Below are positions 9,227-17,169 of a stretch of 64,000 bases of DNA, piece after piece. This DNA is from Ornithoclostridium sp944380285. Lineage in GTDB: Bacteria; Bacillota; Clostridia; Christensenellales; UBA3700. The stretch spans positions 620,001 through 684,000 of the forward strand of contig OZ006985.1 of NCBI GenBank assembly GCA_963931165.1, in the 5' to 3' direction. Position numbers and translations under genes: made by a program. Position 1 is the first letter of the stretch, and the number at the start of each line of letters is the position of its first letter. The notes beneath the pieces were generated by a model. It was not told the origin of the DNA. It saw only the letters and a list, made by a program, of their open reading frames with translations, and searched no databases.

Positions 9227-9403
9227 CAAAAGGCGGCAAGACGGCGATCGCAGGGGGTCGAAAGGCTGCGACGGGGTGCGGTAAAAAACGCTTTCAAACG
9301 ACAAGTCGAGGCAATGGTCGACACACCATTTTTTCGTGCCTGTGTCTGTTAAATGCGGTTTTTGTCGAATTTTGTCAACGCCGGAGAAAGACGATTTCGA
9401 CGA

Positions 9404-9433
9404 TTGACCTCGCATGCCGAAAAGTGGTAAAAT
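9404..9433 (+). promoter_or_regulatory. promoter for the 71-aa ORF
   Basis: TTGACC (9404-9409), 18 nt, TAAAAT (9428-9433), about 28 nt upstream of the start codon. Confidence 0.6.
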
Positions 9434-9461
9434 GCGGTCAGTACCAAAGGGGAGGACAACG

Positions 9462-9677
9462 ATGGAAGGATCGAGTGAGGTCAAGCCGCGGCGCGTCGAA
9501 GAGGTCGCATGCACGGTCAGGCGACATGACGACGAGCTTTACCGCATGGCGGCGAGATATGCGCGCGCGAGGGCGTTCGCGCGCCGCGTGCCCGGTTTCG
9601 AGTCGGAGTGCGAGAAGCTGGAGATCGCCTTTTCGAAGGCTCTTTACAACGCGATCGTCGAAAGACGAGGTCGCTGA
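9462..9677 (+). CDS. small hypothetical protein, 71 aa
   Basis: I do not recognise this protein. It is rich in Arg, Glu and Ala and looks mostly helical and charged, with no membrane segment or metal motif. It has its own promoter and a GGAGG site 7 nt before the ATG, and codon use matches its neighbours, so it is probably real. A similar fold to short regulatory or phage-like helical proteins is possible, but nothing in the sequence demonstrates it. Confidence 0.6.
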   Translation: MEGSSEVKPRRVEEVACTVRRHDDELYRMAARYARARAFARRVPGFESECEKLEIAFSKALYNAIVERRGR

Positions 9678-9705
9678 AAAGACTCAAAAAACGCAATTTT
9701 TGTGA

Positions 9706-9735
9706 TTGACTTGACGCCGTCTTGTATTGTATAAT
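9706..9735 (+). promoter_or_regulatory. promoter for inositol monophosphatase gene
   Basis: TTGACT (9706-9711), 18 nt, TATAAT (9730-9735). Between it and the start codon lies a short hairpin CGGGAC / GTCCCG (about 9744-9763) followed by ATTTT, a weak attenuator-like structure. Confidence 0.7.
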
Positions 9736-9787
9736 TAAAAAGACGGGACGGATTGGCTGTCCCGATTTTCGTACAAGGCGGTGGATC

Positions 9788-10561
9788 ATGGATTACGTTG
9801 CGGAAAAGGACTTCATCATCAAAGAGTTGCACAAGGCAGCTGTTCTTTTTTGCGAAAGACCGACGCCCGAGCGCGTCGCGACAAAGAGCGCGTACAATGT
9901 CGTCACCGACATCGATACCGGCGTGGAGGCGAAGCTCATCAAGGCGATCAGGTTCGTCTTCCCGAACGACACGATCGTCAGCGAAGAGAAGTACCCGAGG
10001 GTGAAACTCGGCGAGAGGACGTGGGTCATCGATCCCATCGACGGCACGTCCAATATGGCGCACGGGTCGCCTTTGTACGGTTTGCAGGCGGCTTTTTGCG
10101 TGAACGGCGAGCCTGTCGTCGCGGCGATGCATCTGCCCGCGCTCGGACTCAAATTGCACGCGGTCAAGGGCGAGGGGGCGTATCTCAACAACAAGCTCAT
10201 CGAGCGCAAGCCGTTCGAGCCGTCGCTCAGCACGGTCAGCTTCGGCGATTTCAGCCACAAGTCGGTCAAGGTCGCCAAGGCGCAGGCGCGCGCGATGCGG
10301 AAAATATATCCGCTGCTCGGCAAGCTGAGGATGTTCGGCGCGGCGTGCGTCGACTTCGCGTTTGCCGCGATGGGCAAGACGGACGGGGCGGTGCTCCTCG
10401 CCAAAAAGCCGTGGGACGTGCTCCCCGGCGCGTTGCTGTGCCAAGAGGCGGGGCTTAGGGTCACCAATCTGGACGGCGAGCCGTACAGGGCGGGAGATTT
10501 CGGCATTTTGGCTTTGAGACCCGAAGTTTACGACACGGTCAAGCAATACATGGTTTTGTAA
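9788..10561 (+). CDS. inositol monophosphatase family enzyme
   Basis: 257 aa. Family motifs are in order: VVTDIDTGVEAKL, SEE (metal-binding Glu), WVIDPIDGTSNMAHG (the DPxDGT metal site) and the C-terminal KPWDVLPGALLCQEAG (metal-binding Asp). It hydrolyses phosphate monoesters such as inositol-1-P, or acts on related substrates (NADP, 3'-phosphoadenosine phosphate). Which one cannot be told from the sequence. Start is the ATG after GGCGGTGG; the frame opens earlier without a ribosome site. Confidence 0.92.
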   Translation: MDYVAEKDFIIKELHKAAVLFCERPTPERVATKSAYNVVTDIDTGVEAKLIKAIRFVFPNDTIVSEEKYPRVKLGERTWVIDPIDGTSNMAHGSPLYGLQAAFCVNGEPVVAAMHLPALGLKLHAVKGEGAYLNNKLIERKPFEPSLSTVSFGDFSHKSVKVAKAQARAMRKIYPLLGKLRMFGAACVDFAFAAMGKTDGAVLLAKKPWDVLPGALLCQEAGLRVTNLDGEPYRAGDFGILALRPEVYDTVKQYMVL

Positions 10562-10612
10562 CGCTTTTACGGAGAGTTCCGCGGGGCGTGTGCCGCGCGG
10601 AGCGGCATGCGG

Positions 10613-12136
10613 ATGAACAAACACTTTGACAATTCCGATTTTTCACGATACAGGCACTGCAAGACGCTCTTTGTAAAGGGGCGTCTGATGCCGCTTGCCG
10701 AGGATGAGGCGTCAGTCTATCGCCAGTCCGAATACGCGCGGCTGAGGGAGGAATTGTTCAAACTTCTGCCGGACGGGACCGACTGCCGCTCGGCGGAGCC
10801 GGACGCGGCGTTCGCGGCGCTCAAAAAGGGGCTCGAAGAGGGCGAAAAGGCGTTCCGCAACGTCTGCTTCGTCGCAGGGGCGTTCTGCGCCTATGTCGAC
10901 GAGGTATGCGTGACGGACGAGGGGCTTTGCGCCTACTACACCAAGACGACGCCCAAGATCACCGAGAGCGCGGTCGCAAAGGCGGCGTACATCGCCGAGG
11001 TCGCGAAGAGGAGCGGGCATCCGCTCGCGGCGATACGCGTCGCGGTGTGCAACCGCAGCTATGTCCGCAAGGGCGCGATCGAGCCCGAAAAACTGTTCAA
11101 GATCAACGACGTCGCGCCGAGGACGGAAGAGGCGAAGGATGTCGTCGCCGCGTTTTTCGACGAGGCGGAAAGGCTGCTTGCCGAACCGATCGTGCGCGAG
11201 ATGTCCGTCAAGTGCGAGCGTCCCGACAAGTGCGAATATTTCGCGTCGTGCGTCGCGACCGAAAGGCCGTGCATGCTCGACTTTCACGGCATTGACGGCG
11301 GGACGATGTTCAAGCTGTTCGAGTCGGGGGTCAAGAGCCTCGACGACCTGCTTGACAACGCCCATTTGCTCAAACCTGCGCAGGCGGCGATGGTCAGGAT
11401 GTATTTGACCGACGACGAGATGCACATTGACATACCGAGAGTGCGCGCGTTCATCGAAAAATTGCACTATCCGATGTGCTTTCTCGACTTCGAGGCGTGT
11501 CAGCCTGCGCTGCCGCTCTATGACGGCACGCGGCCGTTCATGCAGATCCCGTTCCAATATTCGCTGCACGTCAAGCGCACCGAGTATTCGGAGCTGGAGC
11601 ACTTTCAATTTTTGCCCAAAAAGGGGGTCGATCCGCGCCCCGAGATCGCGCGCAGATTGTTTAATCAGATCCCGCACGGCGCGTGCGTCGTCGTGTTCTC
11701 GAAGGGGTTGGAGTGCAAGGTGCTCAATCAGCTGGCGAGCAAATACAAGGACTTGGGCTCCAAGCTGACCGCTGCGCGAGGCGGCGTGAGAGATCTGCAA
11801 GAGCTGTTCGCGTCGAGGGCGGTCTACTCCAAGGCGATGCTCGGCTCGACGTCGCTCAAAGCGGTCTATCCGGCGATGTTCCCCGGGGACAAGAGCTGCG
11901 ATTACTCCGCACTCGACGTGCGCAACGGCGCCGAGGCGCTCAGGCTGTTTACGCGCGCACAGTACGAAGACGACGCGGCGAGCGCCGAACACTACGCCCA
12001 GCTGTACACCTATTGCGGCAAGGACACGCTGTCGCTTGCGCGCATGGTGATGCTGTTGCAGACGGTGACAGGCGCGGAGATAGGGGTGAAAAGGAACAAA
12101 AACCGCCGCAGACGACACAGAAAAAAGGCGGAATAA
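10613..12136 (+). CDS. DUF2779 protein, predicted nuclease
   Basis: 507 aa (an ATG 6 nt earlier is possible; the GGAG at 10599-10602 spaces better to this one). The N-terminal segment (FDNSDFSRYRHCKTLF) resembles the start of RecB/Cas4-like PD-(D/E)XK proteins, with Cys residues later (KCERPDKCEYFASC) that could bind a metal cluster. The C-terminal half holds the DUF2779 signature CFLDFEACQPALPLYDGTRPF, an RNase H-like DEDD exonuclease fold, and YCGKDTLSLARMV for the last acidic residue. The C terminus is very basic. Its role is unknown, plausibly nucleic acid processing. Confidence 0.85.
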   Translation: MNKHFDNSDFSRYRHCKTLFVKGRLMPLAEDEASVYRQSEYARLREELFKLLPDGTDCRSAEPDAAFAALKKGLEEGEKAFRNVCFVAGAFCAYVDEVCVTDEGLCAYYTKTTPKITESAVAKAAYIAEVAKRSGHPLAAIRVAVCNRSYVRKGAIEPEKLFKINDVAPRTEEAKDVVAAFFDEAERLLAEPIVREMSVKCERPDKCEYFASCVATERPCMLDFHGIDGGTMFKLFESGVKSLDDLLDNAHLLKPAQAAMVRMYLTDDEMHIDIPRVRAFIEKLHYPMCFLDFEACQPALPLYDGTRPFMQIPFQYSLHVKRTEYSELEHFQFLPKKGVDPRPEIARRLFNQIPHGACVVVFSKGLECKVLNQLASKYKDLGSKLTAARGGVRDLQELFASRAVYSKAMLGSTSLKAVYPAMFPGDKSCDYSALDVRNGAEALRLFTRAQYEDDAASAEHYAQLYTYCGKDTLSLARMVMLLQTVTGAEIGVKRNKNRRRRHRKKAE

Positions 12137-12154
12137 ACCGAAACATATCTCAAA

Positions 12155-12182
12155 AAATCACGGCTCCGCAAACGCGGAGCCG
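12155..12182 (-). terminator. terminator of the amino-acid ABC operon
   Basis: Nine-base stem CGGCTCCGC / GCGGAGCCG (12161-12182, 4-nt loop). On the minus strand it is followed by TGATTTTTT, a proper U-run. On the plus strand the tail is weak, so its main role is for the minus-strand operon. Confidence 0.8.
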
Positions 12183-12230
12183 CTCCTTTGAGTTGAATTT
12201 GACGGACGCCCGACGGCGTCCTTTTTGACG

Positions 12231-13523
12231 TCAGAGGATCTTGGACAAGAACTCTTTGAGTCTGTCGTTTTTGGGGTCGCCGAACAGTTCGGCGGGCGGC
12301 GCGTCCTCTTTGATCTGACCGTCGTCGACGAACAGCACGCGCGTCGCGACCTCTTTGGCGAAGTTCATCTCGTGGGTGACGATGACCATCGTCATGCCCT
12401 CGTCGGCAAGCTCCTTGATGACTTCGAGCACTTCGCCGACCATCTCGGGGTCGAGCGCGGAAGTCGGCTCGTCGAACAGCATCACGCGCGGATTCATCGC
12501 GAGTGAACGGACGATCGCGATACGCTGCTTTTGTCCGCCGGACAGCGTGGACGGGAAGACGTCCGCCTTGTCGAGCAGCCCGACGCGCGCCAAGAGTCGC
12601 TTGGCGTTGGTCTTGGCGTTCTCGATGATCTCCAGCTTGTCGGGCAGGGCGGCGAGCTGCTCGGTCACATCCTCGTGCTTGAACAGCTTGCGCTTGAGCA
12701 GCTCTTTGCGCTTTGCCGCGAGGTCTTTGAGCCCCAGCGAAACGGGCGCGAGAGTGATGTTCTCGGTCACGGTCAGGTTGTTGAACAGGTTGAAGTGCTG
12801 GAACACCATGCCCATGTTGCGGCGGTGTTCGTCGATGACCGCGCCCGTCTTGCGCATTGCCGCGTTGTGCGCCTTTTTCGCCGTTGCGTATTCGGCTTTG
12901 GCTTGCGTCAAGGCTTCGTTGAGCCGTTGCAGTTCCGCCGCGTCGACGCTCTTTTTCGCCTCCGCTTTCTTTTGCTTGATCTTGGCGTTGACCGCAGAGA
13001 GCCGTGCTTTGAGTTCGGCGACGACCGCCGTCGCCTTTTCGCGCGCGGCGACCGCGTCTTGAACGTCTTCTTCGGTGACGCTGCCCGACTTCTTGGCGAG
13101 TTTGATCGCGGCGAGCTTTGCCTTGGTCGCGGCGTCTTTGAGTTCGGCATGAGCGTGCAAAAGTTCTTCTTTGAGCGCCGCCGCTTCCTCTTGGTGCGCC
13201 TTGACCTCGGGAGAGGCTTCGCCCGACTTCAACGCCTTGATCTGCGCCTTGATCGCGTCCAAAACGTCCTTTTTGGCTTGCATGTCGCTTTGGAAGAGCA
13301 CCGCTCCGTCCACCGTGACGACGCCGCCCGACGGCAGTTCGAGCAGGTTGAGGCAGCGCAGGAACGTGCTCTTGCCGCTGCCCGAAGGACCGATGACCGC
13401 GACCTTTTCGCCGACGCGGATGTCGCAGTCTATGCCCTTGAGAACATCTTTGCTCCCGAAGCGCTTGGTCAGCCCGCGGGTGGAGATGAGGACGGGGTTT
13501 TGTTGAATGATCTGTTCGCTCAT
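12231..13523 (-). CDS. polar amino-acid ABC transporter ATPase with coiled-coil insertion
   Basis: 430 aa, whereas GlnQ-type ATPases are about 240. Walker A GPSGSGKS is at 45-52, Q-loop MVFQHFNLF at 239-247, signature LSGGQ at 327-331, Walker B VMLFDEP at 347-353, and H-loop His384, so the motor is intact. Two insertions interrupt it. About 150 residues (roughly 78-228), extremely rich in Ala, Lys and Glu and predicted coiled coil, lie between Walker A and the Q-loop. About 38 residues (roughly 268-305) lie before the signature. The frame is continuous and codon use is uniform. It overlaps the permease gene by 4 bp. Confidence 0.93.
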   Translation of the reverse strand: MSEQIIQQNPVLISTRGLTKRFGSKDVLKGIDCDIRVGEKVAVIGPSGSGKSTFLRCLNLLELPSGGVVTVDGAVLFQSDMQAKKDVLDAIKAQIKALKSGEASPEVKAHQEEAAALKEELLHAHAELKDAATKAKLAAIKLAKKSGSVTEEDVQDAVAAREKATAVVAELKARLSAVNAKIKQKKAEAKKSVDAAELQRLNEALTQAKAEYATAKKAHNAAMRKTGAVIDEHRRNMGMVFQHFNLFNNLTVTENITLAPVSLGLKDLAAKRKELLKRKLFKHEDVTEQLAALPDKLEIIENAKTNAKRLLARVGLLDKADVFPSTLSGGQKQRIAIVRSLAMNPRVMLFDEPTSALDPEMVGEVLEVIKELADEGMTMVIVTHEMNFAKEVATRVLFVDDGQIKEDAPPAELFGDPKNDRLKEFLSKIL

Positions 13524-14215
13524 CTTGCGTCGCTCCTCCTAAGACGTTTTTCGAGTTTGTTGAGGCACAGCGTCATGATCAGCACGGTTACGAAGTAGAC
13601 GACCGCCGCGAAGATGTAGGGGGTGAGGACGTTGTACGTCCTGTTGACGATGCCTCTGATCGCGGTGAAGAACTCCGCGACGCCGATGACGAGCGCGATC
13701 GACGTGTCCTTGACCAAGGTGATCGCCTCGTTGCCGAGCGGGGGGATGATGCTCTTTGCCGCCTGCGGCAGTACGACGGACATCATCGTCTTGCCGTAGC
13801 TCAGACCGAGCGCGCGTCCCGCTTCCATCTGTCCCTTGTCGATGCTGAGGATGCCCGAGCGAATGATCTCGGACACATAAGCCGCCGAGTTGAGCCCGAA
13901 GCCGAACACCGCGATGATGTACGGCGTGACCGACGCCGAAAAGAATGTGACGCCGGCGAAGATGACGAAGTAGAAGATGAACAGCTGCACGGTGAGCGGC
14001 GTGCCGCGGAAGATCGCGACATAGACGGACGAGATCTTGTCCAAGATCTTGGCGACGATGTTGGTCTTGGGGATGACTTTGCAGATCGCAAGCAGCGTGC
14101 CCAAGATGACGCCGATCAGCAATGCGCCGACGGCTATGAACAGTGTCCAGCCGTACGCCTCGCCCAAAGTCGCAAGCGCGTCCTTGTTGAAGATGATCGA
14201 AAAGTCGAAATTCAT
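13520..14215 (-). CDS. polar amino-acid ABC transporter permease
   Basis: 231 aa with about five membrane segments. The HisM/GlnP-type signature is present: FRGTPLTVQLF, AAYVSEIIRSGILSIDKGQMEAGRALGLS (the EAA loop contacting the ATPase) and IPPLGNEAITLVKDTSIA. Start chosen at MNFDFSII after AGAGGG. It forms the membrane channel with the neighbouring ATPase and binding protein; the 4-bp overlap with the ATPase gene implies coupling. Confidence 0.95.
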   Translation of the reverse strand: MNFDFSIIFNKDALATLGEAYGWTLFIAVGALLIGVILGTLLAICKVIPKTNIVAKILDKISSVYVAIFRGTPLTVQLFIFYFVIFAGVTFFSASVTPYIIAVFGFGLNSAAYVSEIIRSGILSIDKGQMEAGRALGLSYGKTMMSVVLPQAAKSIIPPLGNEAITLVKDTSIALVIGVAEFFTAIRGIVNRTYNVLTPYIFAAVVYFVTVLIMTLCLNKLEKRLRRSDAR

Positions 14216-14233
14216 ATTCCCTCTATGGCAAGA

Positions 14234-14257
14234 CAAGCCGGAGAGACCTCCGGCTTG
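14234..14257. repeat. intra-operon hairpin between binding protein and permease
   Basis: Perfect 10-bp inverted repeat CAAGCCGGAG / CTCCGGCTTG with a 4-nt loop in the 79-nt gap. It has no U-run. In ABC operons such hairpins commonly stabilise the binding-protein mRNA or partly terminate, giving more binding protein than permease; that role here is inferred. Confidence 0.6.
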
Positions 14258-14294
14258 CCTCAAATGCGTTGATCAGCGATTTACGCTAGTTGTC

Positions 14295-15113
14295 TCAGCC
14301 GAAGTATTTTTGGGTGATCTCGTCCCACTTGCCGTTAGCTTTGAGAGTGTCGATCGCGTCGTTGATCCACGCCTGCAATTCGGCGTTGCCCTCGGCGACA
14401 GCGAAAGCATATTCGTCATCGAAGACGGACGATTCGAGGATCTTGACGTCGCCGTCTCTCTTGTCGACGATCGCCTCCGCAGGCATCTTGTCGAGAATGA
14501 CCGCGTCGACAGAACCCTGCGCAAGCGCTTGGACCGCTTCAACCGCGGTGCCGAAGCCCTTGACGTCGGCAGGTTTGCCGAGAATATAGCCGCCTTCACC
14601 GTCGGAAGCCCAATCGGGATCGAGCTGAGCGAGCAGGTCGCCGACCGTGCCGCGCTGAGCGCCGACGACTTTGCCTTCGAGGTCGTATGCGTCCTCAATG
14701 TCGGTGTTATCGCTCTTGACGATGATCATCTGCGAGCTGTTGAACACGCCCTTGGAGAAGTCGACAGTCTTGTCGCGCGTTTCGCTGTACGAGATGCCTG
14801 CCATGCCGATGTCGGCAGTGCCCGCAGCAACGGCGCCGAGCACGGAGTCGAACTCCATGTTCCTGATCTCAAGCTTGACGCCGAGCAGGTCGGCGAACGC
14901 TTGGGCGATGTCCATGTCCCAGCCGACATACGAGCCGTCTTCGGCGATATATTCGAACGGCTCGAACGCCGCGTTGGTCGCGACGATCAAAACGCCGGCT
15001 TCTTTGATTTCGGCGGGAGTCTTACCTTTGGTGCCGCCGCAGCCGGCGAAGCAAAGCGCGAGGCTGGCGACGATAAGCAGGGTTGCTACGATAACGATAG
15101 ATGTCTTTTTCAT
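14295..15113 (-). CDS. amino-acid ABC transporter substrate-binding lipoprotein
   Basis: 272 aa. N-terminal signal with lipobox CFAGC (lipidated Cys about residue 25). Type II solute-binding fold (SBP_bac_3): LIVATNAAFEPFEY, WDMDIAQAFADLLG, GTADIGMAGISYSETR (ligand-binding Asp and Arg) and AVILDKMPAE. Captures a polar amino acid outside the membrane for the permease/ATPase downstream. GAGGAG lies 7 nt before the start. Confidence 0.95.
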   Translation of the reverse strand: MKKTSIVIVATLLIVASLALCFAGCGGTKGKTPAEIKEAGVLIVATNAAFEPFEYIAEDGSYVGWDMDIAQAFADLLGVKLEIRNMEFDSVLGAVAAGTADIGMAGISYSETRDKTVDFSKGVFNSSQMIIVKSDNTDIEDAYDLEGKVVGAQRGTVGDLLAQLDPDWASDGEGGYILGKPADVKGFGTAVEAVQALAQGSVDAVILDKMPAEAIVDKRDGDVKILESSVFDDEYAFAVAEGNAELQAWINDAIDTLKANGKWDEITQKYFG

Positions 15114-15146
15114 ATCATATCTCCTCTATGGTTTTGATGTGCACTC

Positions 15147-15175
15147 ATTATAATGCGCTCGGAATAATTATGCAA
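15147..15175 (-). promoter_or_regulatory. promoter of the amino-acid ABC operon
   Basis: Minus strand: TTGCAT (15170-15175), 17 nt, TATAAT (15147-15152). Confidence 0.75.
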
Positions 15176-15271
15176 GCGATTTGGTGCAAATGTTCAAAAT
15201 ATTTATGCGTATGCGCGAAAAAGGCGTTTTTATGCAAAATTGCGTGCATAAAAACGGCAAAATGAATATTT

Positions 15272-15448
15272 TCAAACGAATTGATTGGCTTCGGGGTCGT
15301 AGCGGTAATCGATCGCGGCGAGCGCGGTCTCGACGGCGGACTTGTCCAGCCCCTCGGCGGCGCAAAGTTCGGCAAGAGAGGGGTAGCGGTCGCGCAAAAG
15401 CATGTTGACAGCGGACAGCATCATTACGGGATCGGAAGGGATGTTCAT
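15272..15448 (-). CDS. DUF4250 family small protein, 58 aa
   Basis: A short protein beginning MNIPSDPVMMLSAVNMLLRD and ending DYRYDPEANQFV. The NIP-DP-ML-S-N-LRD start and the DY-YDP-NQFV end match the DUF4250 family found in many Clostridia; its function is unknown. No Shine-Dalgarno precedes the ATG. Instead TATAAT ends 6 nt before it, so the message may be leaderless with the ATG at its 5' end. The next in-frame ATGs (codons 9 and 10) also lack a ribosome site and would remove the conserved start. Confidence 0.82.
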   Translation of the reverse strand: MNIPSDPVMMLSAVNMLLRDRYPSLAELCAAEGLDKSAVETALAAIDYRYDPEANQFV

Positions 15449-15454
15449 AAGTCG

Positions 15455-15483
15455 ATTATAGCACTTTCGCGCGGCGGACGCAA
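15455..15483 (-). promoter_or_regulatory. promoter placing the DUF4250 ATG at +1
   Basis: Minus strand: TTGCGT (15478-15483), 17 nt, TATAAT (15455-15460), then 6 nt to the ATG at 15448. With standard spacing, transcription would start on the A of ATG. Confidence 0.6.
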
Positions 15484-15821
15484 GCGGGGAGAGATGCCGA
15501 AAGGCAGGTAAAGCCGCAGGGAAAACTTGGGAGCCAGCAAGCGCAAAAATGCCGTCCGAGCCGGCGGAGAAGAGGTATTTGTTCGGCGGTCTTCGGACCT
15601 TGTTTTCGAAGGAGTCATCGCGCTTTTTGCTTGCCGAAAAGTATCGGTGCGATCTTTGAAAAACATAGAATTATCAACACGGGCAGGAAAATCATGTTTT
15701 TTTGCGGAGTGGCGACGGAGAGGTATGTTTTCGGTAAAAAACGCGGCTCGCCGCAGTGCAAAGAGAGGCGCGACGGCGAAGAGGAAAGATAAAAATATTC
15801 TTGACGATCGGGCGAGGGCGG
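15484..15821. other. intergenic stretch without a supported gene
   Basis: About 340 bp between DUF4250 and the MFS promoter. It is open in one frame that runs into the MFS gene, but the translated product is Arg-rich and lacks family character. It contains one copy of the dispersed GCCCGTGT motif (15671-15692, minus). I see no other feature. Confidence 0.5.
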
Positions 15822-15851
15822 TTGACTTCGGGCTTTGGCATAGGTTAAAAT
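15822..15851 (+). promoter_or_regulatory. promoter of the MFS gene
   Basis: TTGACT (15822-15827), 18 nt, TAAAAT (15846-15851). Confidence 0.65.
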
Positions 15852-15886
15852 ATTTGCGAAAAAGAGCGCGCGCCCGAGAGGTGAAG

Positions 15887-17065
15887 ATGTACACTTTTTT
15901 GCTTGCTTTGATATACTTGGCTTTCATCAGCCTCGGACTGCCCGACTCGCTGCTCGGCTCGGGCTGGCCCGTGATGCACGTCGAACTGGGGGTGCCCGTC
16001 TCGTACATGGGCATCGTGACGATGGTCGTCTCGGGCGGCACGATCGTGTCGAGCCTGCTGTCGGACAGGTTGACGCGCAGGCTTGGCACCAAGTGGGTGA
16101 CCGTGGTCAGCGTGTTTTTGACCGCGGCGGCATTGATAGGTTTTTCGTTTACGGACCGCTTTTGGATGATGATCGTCTTCGCGATCCCGTACGGGCTCGG
16201 CGCGGGTGCGATCGACGCCGCGCTCAACAACTATGTCGCCGTGCACTATGCGTCCAAGCACATGAGCTGGCTGCATTGCTTTTGGGGAGTGGGGACGATC
16301 GTCAGTCCGTTCGTGATGAGCAAGGCGCTGGCATCTTCGGGGTGGAACTCGGGCTTTTTGATCGTCGGCATCGTGCAGGCGGCGATAGGGGTGATCCTGC
16401 TCGCGACCGTGCCGGTGTGGAAGGTCAACAAGAGGGCGGAGGAAGACGTCCCTCAAAAGCGCATCGGCACCGTCGGCGCGCTCAAACTCAAAGGTGTGCC
16501 GTTTTTGCTGATCGCGTTCTTTGCCTATTGCGCCGGCGAGGCGACGGTGATGGGCTGGGCGAGCACATACTTTGTTCAAGTCAAGGCGCTGGACGCCGAA
16601 AAGGCGGCGCAGCTGGCGTCGCTGTTCTACATAGGCATGACAGCGGGGCGGCTGGCGTCGGGCTTTGTCACCGAGAGGCTGGGCGACCGCAAGATGATCG
16701 CCATAGGCGCGTCGGTGCTCGCTGTGGGCGTAGCCTTGGTGGCGATCCCGGCAGACAATGTCGCGCTCGCGATCGCGGGATTTTTGATCATAGGTCTTGG
16801 ATGCGCGCCGATATATCCGTGCATGATACACTCCACGCCCGGCAACTTCGGGCACGAGAACTCGGGCGCGATCATAGGGCTTCAAATGGCGTTCGCGTAT
16901 TGCGGCTCGACGTTCATGCCGCCGCTGTTCGGTGCGATCGGCGGCAAGGTGGGCTTCGGCTTTATGCCGTGGTATCTGCTCGGGTTCTTTGCGGTGATGA
17001 TCGTGATGTCCGAATTGATGTTCCGCACCGCGGCAAAGAGGGGCAAAGAGGGGATCGCGGGCTAA
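15887..17065 (+). CDS. MFS transporter
   Basis: 392 aa with about 12 hydrophobic segments. The loop 2-3 motif SDRLTRRLGTKW and its second-half repeat TERLGDRKM are typical of the major facilitator superfamily. The overall pattern (SLGLPDSLLGSGWP at the N terminus, ALNNYV, LHCFWGVGTIVSP) resembles sugar/fucose-permease-like MFS members; the substrate is not determinable. Start is the ATG after GAGAGGTGAAG; the frame extends 360 nt upstream, but the promoter lies within that extension. Confidence 0.9.
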   Translation: MYTFLLALIYLAFISLGLPDSLLGSGWPVMHVELGVPVSYMGIVTMVVSGGTIVSSLLSDRLTRRLGTKWVTVVSVFLTAAALIGFSFTDRFWMMIVFAIPYGLGAGAIDAALNNYVAVHYASKHMSWLHCFWGVGTIVSPFVMSKALASSGWNSGFLIVGIVQAAIGVILLATVPVWKVNKRAEEDVPQKRIGTVGALKLKGVPFLLIAFFAYCAGEATVMGWASTYFVQVKALDAEKAAQLASLFYIGMTAGRLASGFVTERLGDRKMIAIGASVLAVGVALVAIPADNVALAIAGFLIIGLGCAPIYPCMIHSTPGNFGHENSGAIIGLQMAFAYCGSTFMPPLFGAIGGKVGFGFMPWYLLGFFAVMIVMSELMFRTAAKRGKEGIAG

Positions 17066-17120
17066 ATCGAAGACAGCGGCAAACTTGAAAAATGCGGCGA
17101 ACGCGCCGCAAAAAGAGCGA

Positions 17121-17152
17121 AAAAGCGGCGCTCCGTGAAAGCGGAGCGCCGC
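17121..17152 (-). terminator. terminator after the DUF1508 gene
   Basis: Eleven-base stem GCGGCGCTCCG / CGGAGCGCCGC with a 6-nt loop; the minus strand continues with TTTTTC. Confidence 0.8.
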
Positions 17153-17169
17153 GATTTGTCTTGTCGAGA

